Shown: positions 13,568 to 16,188 of the stretch, one piece after another
How positions within the stretch are numbered: position 1 is the first letter of the stretch
Layout: every line of letters starts with the position of its first letter
NCBI GenBank assembly: GCA_035514995.1
Contig: DATJCC010000084.1
Location: forward strand, 1-16,188
Length of the DNA: 16,188 nt
Origin: Leucobacter_A sp035514995
GTDB taxonomy: Bacteria > Actinomycetota > Actinomycetes > Actinomycetales > Microbacteriaceae
Direction: 5' to 3'
Notes under the pieces: generated by a model
Databases searched by the model: none
What the model was told of the DNA's origin: nothing
What the model saw: the letters and a program-made list of their open reading frames with translations, nothing else
Program-made: the position numbers and the translations under genes

Positions 13568-15265
13568 CTACCAAGCCTCGTCTGTGTTTCTGATAACAGG
13601 ATCCATAGGAATTCGGACGCCCCGTTCTTTAGCAACATCTGCAGCTCTTTTATAGCCTGCATCAACGTGCCTAATGACTCCCATGCCGGGGTCGTTCGTC
13701 AACAGCCTCTGTAGTTTCTCAGCGGCCAAAGGGGTACCATCAGCTACTGCAACCTGACCAGAGTGTATAGATCTTCCGATGCCCACACCTCCTCCGTGGT
13801 GCAGAGAGACCCAGGTAGCTCCCGATGAAACTGCACTCATTGCGTTCAGCAGTGGCCAGTCTGCAATAGCATCTGAACCGTCTGCCATTGCTTCTGTTTC
13901 ACGGTATGGGGATGCAACAGAACCGGAGTCTAAATGGTCGCGCCCGATAGCTATAGGTGCCGAAATTTTGCCTTCGGCTACTAGCTCGTTAAACCGCACA
14001 GCAGCCTTTGCACGCTCACCGTATCCTAGCCAGCATATTCTCGCTGGCAACCCTTCAAATTCGACACGTTCGCCCGCAGCTTTAATCCATTTGTGCAGGT
14101 GCTCATTTTCTGGGAAGAGCTCAAGAATCGCTTCATCGGTGACTCTGATGTCTTCTGGATCGCCTGAGAGCGCCACCCATCTAAAGGGTCCGAGACCTTC
14201 ACAAAACAAAGGCCGAATGTATGCGGGTACGAAGCCCGGAAATTCGAACGCCCTGTCGTACCCACCCATTCTTGCTTCATCACGAATGGAGTTTCCGTAG
14301 TCGAACACTTCTGCTCCCGCATCTTGAAACTCGACCATCGCTTGCACGTGCTTAGCCATCGAAACTCGGGCATCTGCAGTGAACTCTTCGGGGTTTTCAG
14401 ACGCCTTTTCGCGCATATCTTCTACTTGGTATCCGATAGGTAAATATGACAGCGGATCGTGTGCACTTGTCTGATCTGTCACAATGTCTATTTGAAGTTC
14501 CCCGGCTTTATGTCTCTTCAATAGTTCTGGAAACACTTCAGCTGCATTTCCTACAAGTCCTACTGACCAGCCGCGTTTTTCTTCTTTAGCTTTTTGGACT
14601 TTTGCAATAGCATCGTCTATGTCAGTAGCTACTTCATCTAAATAGCGTTTACTCACTCTGCGTTTGAGTCTCGTCTCGTCAACATCGACAATGAGACACG
14701 CTCCATCATTTAGTGTTACAGCGAGCGGTTGCGCACCTCCCATTCCACCGCAACCAGCGGTAAGAGTGATAGTTCCAGCCAAGGTGTTGCCAAAAAGTTT
14801 GCGTCCAATGGCCGCAAATGTCTCAAAGGTCCCTTGCAAAATTCCCTGTGTGCCTATGTAGATCCAAGATCCTGCTGTCATCTGACCGTACATCATCAGA
14901 CCTTCTGCTTCTAAGCGTCTAAATTCAGGCCAGTTTGCCCAGTCACCGACGAGGTTGGAGTTTGCGATTAACACCCGTGGCGCCCAAACGTTTGTGCGAA
15001 AAACACCAACCGGTTTTCCTGACTGCACAAGTAGCGTTTCGTCTTCTTCTAAATCTTTTAGCGTCTCAACAATCGCATCAAAAGCTTCCCAGCTTCTCGC
15101 AGCACGCCCGGTCCCTCCATAAACAACTAGGTCGTCTGGTCTCTCTGCAACCTCCGGATCTAGGTTGTTCATCAACATGCGCAAAGGTGCTTCTGCTTGC
15201 CAACTTTTAGCTGATATTTCTGTGCCTCTTGGGGCGCGTACTGGTCGAGATCCTGGAAGAGCCAT
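13568..15265 (-). CDS. hutU: Urocanate hydratase
   Basis: Second enzyme of histidine degradation: converts urocanate to 4-imidazolone-5-propionate using tightly bound NAD+ as electrophile. Full length at 565 aa. Family blocks are present throughout: YGGTGRAARSWEAF (49-62), NSNLVGDWANWPEF (102-115), YGQMTAGSWIYIGTQGILQG (126-145), GCGGMGGAQPLA (171-182, nucleotide binding), DQTSAHDPLSYLP (264-276), FDYGNSIRDEA (321-331) and FCEGLGPFRW (354-363). The urocanase signature reads FEGLPARICW (403-412), where Q is usual in second place; C411 matches the active-site cysteine (Cys410 in Pseudomonas putida). ATG 15265 has AAGGA about 5 nt upstream. First gene of hutU-hutI; hutH is not within the window. 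Confidence 0.97.
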   Translation of the reverse strand: MALPGSRPVRAPRGTEISAKSWQAEAPLRMLMNNLDPEVAERPDDLVVYGGTGRAARSWEAFDAIVETLKDLEEDETLLVQSGKPVGVFRTNVWAPRVLIANSNLVGDWANWPEFRRLEAEGLMMYGQMTAGSWIYIGTQGILQGTFETFAAIGRKLFGNTLAGTITLTAGCGGMGGAQPLAVTLNDGACLIVDVDETRLKRRVSKRYLDEVATDIDDAIAKVQKAKEEKRGWSVGLVGNAAEVFPELLKRHKAGELQIDIVTDQTSAHDPLSYLPIGYQVEDMREKASENPEEFTADARVSMAKHVQAMVEFQDAGAEVFDYGNSIRDEARMGGYDRAFEFPGFVPAYIRPLFCEGLGPFRWVALSGDPEDIRVTDEAILELFPENEHLHKWIKAAGERVEFEGLPARICWLGYGERAKAAVRFNELVAEGKISAPIAIGRDHLDSGSVASPYRETEAMADGSDAIADWPLLNAMSAVSSGATWVSLHHGGGVGIGRSIHSGQVAVADGTPLAAEKLQRLLTNDPGMGVIRHVDAGYKRAADVAKERGVRIPMDPVIRNTDEAW

Positions 15266-15363
15266 TTTTATTCCTTAAAACTCATTAATTTATAATCGTT
15301 TTATACCTACTTTTAATCTCACACTGAAACGCACCTAAAAACAATGAAGCACAGCTGACGTCT

Positions 15364-15379
15364 GTCTGTAACTACAGAC
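15364..15379. promoter_or_regulatory. Palindromic operator candidate upstream of hutU
   Basis: GTCTGTA, two bases (ac), then TACAGAC: a 7-bp perfect inverted repeat with a short spacer, typical of a dimeric repressor site. Its TGTA..TACA core resembles the TGTATATACA site known for HutC of proteobacteria, differing only in the two central bases. It lies about 100 bp upstream of the hutU start and about 170 bp upstream of ppk2. No hut regulator gene is in the window, so assignment to hut is inference. Confidence 0.45.
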
Positions 15380-15491
15380 CCAATTGTTTTAAGTCTTTGA
15401 GATATCTTCACTGTGAGGTGCAAAGCTTCAGCACAAAATCTACAAAGTGGCAAGCTCCCAGTAAACGAGTAGGGACACGATCCACAAAGAT

Positions 15492-15521
15492 TTCGACGAC
15501 TGTTAAACTTTAGACTATTAA
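15492..15521 (+). promoter_or_regulatory. Possible ppk2 promoter
   Basis: TTCGAC (15492-15497) and TATTAA (15516-15521) are 18 bp apart. A TAGACT hexamer (15511-15516), the same -10 type seen before ffs, overlaps and is an alternative -10 but lacks a matched -35. Weak support. Confidence 0.25.
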
Positions 15522-15537
15522 ATTTTTCTCTTCCTTT

Positions 15538-15545
15538 GAAAGGAG
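15538..15545 (+). promoter_or_regulatory. Strong Shine-Dalgarno deciding the TTG start of ppk2
   Basis: GAAAGGAG ends 6 nt before TTG 15552, the best ribosome-binding site seen in the window. No ATG or GTG lies in the reading frame near this position, so this site fixes the uncommon TTG start. Confidence 0.8.
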
Positions 15546-15551
15546 CCCGTA

Positions 15552-16188
15552 TTGACCAAAGATATTGATCCAAATGCATGGAAGCAGAGCTACCCCTACG
15601 AGAAGAAAATCTCACGCAAAGAATACGAAGCCTTGAAACGTAAACTCCAAATCGAGCTTCTAAAGCTTCAATCATGGGTTAAAGACAGCGGGCAGAAGAT
15701 TGTGCTTCTTTTTGAAGGACGCGATGCAGCCGGAAAAGGTGGCACAATCAAGCGTTTTACCGAGCACCTGAACCCACGCGGTGCGCGCGTCGTTGCGCTA
15801 GAAAAGCCTACCGAATTAGAGCAGGGTCAGTGGTACTTCCAAAGATATGTACAGCATTTACCATCAAACGGAGAAATCGTGCTGTTTGATCGATCTTGGT
15901 ACAACCGTGCGGGTGTGGAAAGAGTTATGGGCTATTGCACCCCACAACAGTATCTTGAGTTCACTCGCGCCACCCCAGGGTTTGAACTGATGTTAATAAA
16001 TTCAGGGATCCACTTATTTAAGTTCTGGTTTTCGGTGGGCAAAGCTGAGCAGTTGCATCGCTTTGCTTCACGTTCAAAAGATGAAGTTAAACAGTGGAAG
16101 CTTTCACCAACCGACCTCGCCAGTGTCGACAAGTGGGATGAGTACACTCAAGCAAAAGAGGCAATGTTCTTTTACACCGACACTGCAA
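15552..16188 (+). CDS. ppk2: Polyphosphate kinase 2 family protein (5' part, cut by window end)
   Basis: PPK2 enzymes transfer phosphate between polyphosphate and nucleotides, mostly making ADP/ATP or GDP/GTP from polyphosphate. The first 212 codons are visible and run off the right edge without a stop. Walker A is FEGRDAAGKGGTIKRF (54-69, K62), followed by LNPRGARVVALEKPTELEQG (73-92), and the Walker B region is LFDRSWYNRAGVERVMG (111-127, D113). FKFWFSV (157-163) and RSKDEVKQWKLSPTD (174-188) continue the lid and core region. The single-domain layout from the first residues fits a one-domain PPK2; the class cannot be set without the C-terminus. The start is TTG with a strong SD. Divergent from hutU. 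Confidence 0.95.
   Translation, partial: MTKDIDPNAWKQSYPYEKKISRKEYEALKRKLQIELLKLQSWVKDSGQKIVLLFEGRDAAGKGGTIKRFTEHLNPRGARVVALEKPTELEQGQWYFQRYVQHLPSNGEIVLFDRSWYNRAGVERVMGYCTPQQYLEFTRATPGFELMLINSGIHLFKFWFSVGKAEQLHRFASRSKDEVKQWKLSPTDLASVDKWDEYTQAKEAMFFYTDTA

Larger units (their letters stand above)
15266..15551. other. Divergent intergenic region between hutU and ppk2
   Basis: A 286-bp gene-free stretch, the longest in the window. The hutU-proximal part is AT-rich with TATAAA-like -10 candidates on the minus strand at 15289-15294 and 15300-15305, but no good -35. The centre holds a 16-bp palindrome (15364-15379). The right end carries a candidate ppk2 promoter and SD. A 118-codon minus-strand open frame crosses this stretch into ppk2 (15319-15675); it has no recognisable domain and is taken as spurious. 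Confidence 0.6.

Noticed and set aside
13555..13665. 37-codon N-terminal extension of hutI
   Set aside because: It lies inside the hutU 3' end; the ATG at 13554 has a good AGGAG and gives a family-length protein.
15319..15675. 118-codon minus-strand open frame across the hutU-ppk2 intergenic region
   Set aside because: It overlaps the clearly coding first 41 codons of ppk2 in antisense, covers the ppk2 SD and promoter region, and its translation has no recognisable domain.

Overview
The window reads as chromosomal DNA of an actinobacterium with a modest G+C content, in the forties by eye. The main clue is a full-length DUF4192 protein, a family essentially restricted to Actinobacteria. Supporting clues are a short (about 83 nt) rod-like SRP RNA like the actinobacterial small cytoplasmic RNA, recurrent TAGACT-type -10 elements, and several GTG/TTG starts. 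Tight packing (stop codons that abut or overlap, very short spacers) suggests a compact genome, possibly a free-living aquatic lineage. That last point is inference; the species cannot be told from the window.

Layout. (1) 20-2888, minus strand: replication and repair block: SRP RNA gene ffs, dnaX (clamp-loader tau) and recR, with dnaX and recR 9 nt apart. (2) 2923-6150, minus: a tightly overlapping three-gene unit, flavin-containing monooxygenase -> bile-acid:sodium-symporter-family transporter -> NAD(P)-dependent SDR. It looks like a small uptake/oxidation module of unknown substrate. (3) 6151-6299: divergent intergenic region with a perfect DnaA-box-like inverted repeat. (4) 6300-9251: DUF4192 protein and TetR regulator on plus, then a CynX/NimT-type MFS transporter on minus, with the last two overlapping tail to tail. 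(5) 9321-12327, plus: a membrane-anchored serine hydrolase of the class C beta-lactamase/NylB fold and a PAS-GGDEF-EAL protein with degenerate GGDEF and intact EAL. (6) 12328-15265, minus: hutU -> hutI, two consecutive steps of histidine degradation (urocanate -> imidazolonepropionate -> formiminoglutamate). hutH and the formiminoglutamate enzymes are not in the window. (7) 15266-15551: divergent regulatory region with a 16-bp palindrome. (8) 15552 to the right edge, plus: the start of a PPK2 polyphosphate kinase, initiated at TTG and cut by the window end.

I see no insertion sequence, integrase, CRISPR array, phage gene, rRNA or tRNA. This looks like ordinary core and semi-core chromosome. 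I do not see a clearly new defence or mobile system. The least explained pieces are the FMO-transporter-SDR operon (with unusual residues at the transporter's expected sodium sites), the DnaA-box palindrome, an apparent Asp->Asn change at a HutI metal ligand, and the degenerate GGDEF domain.
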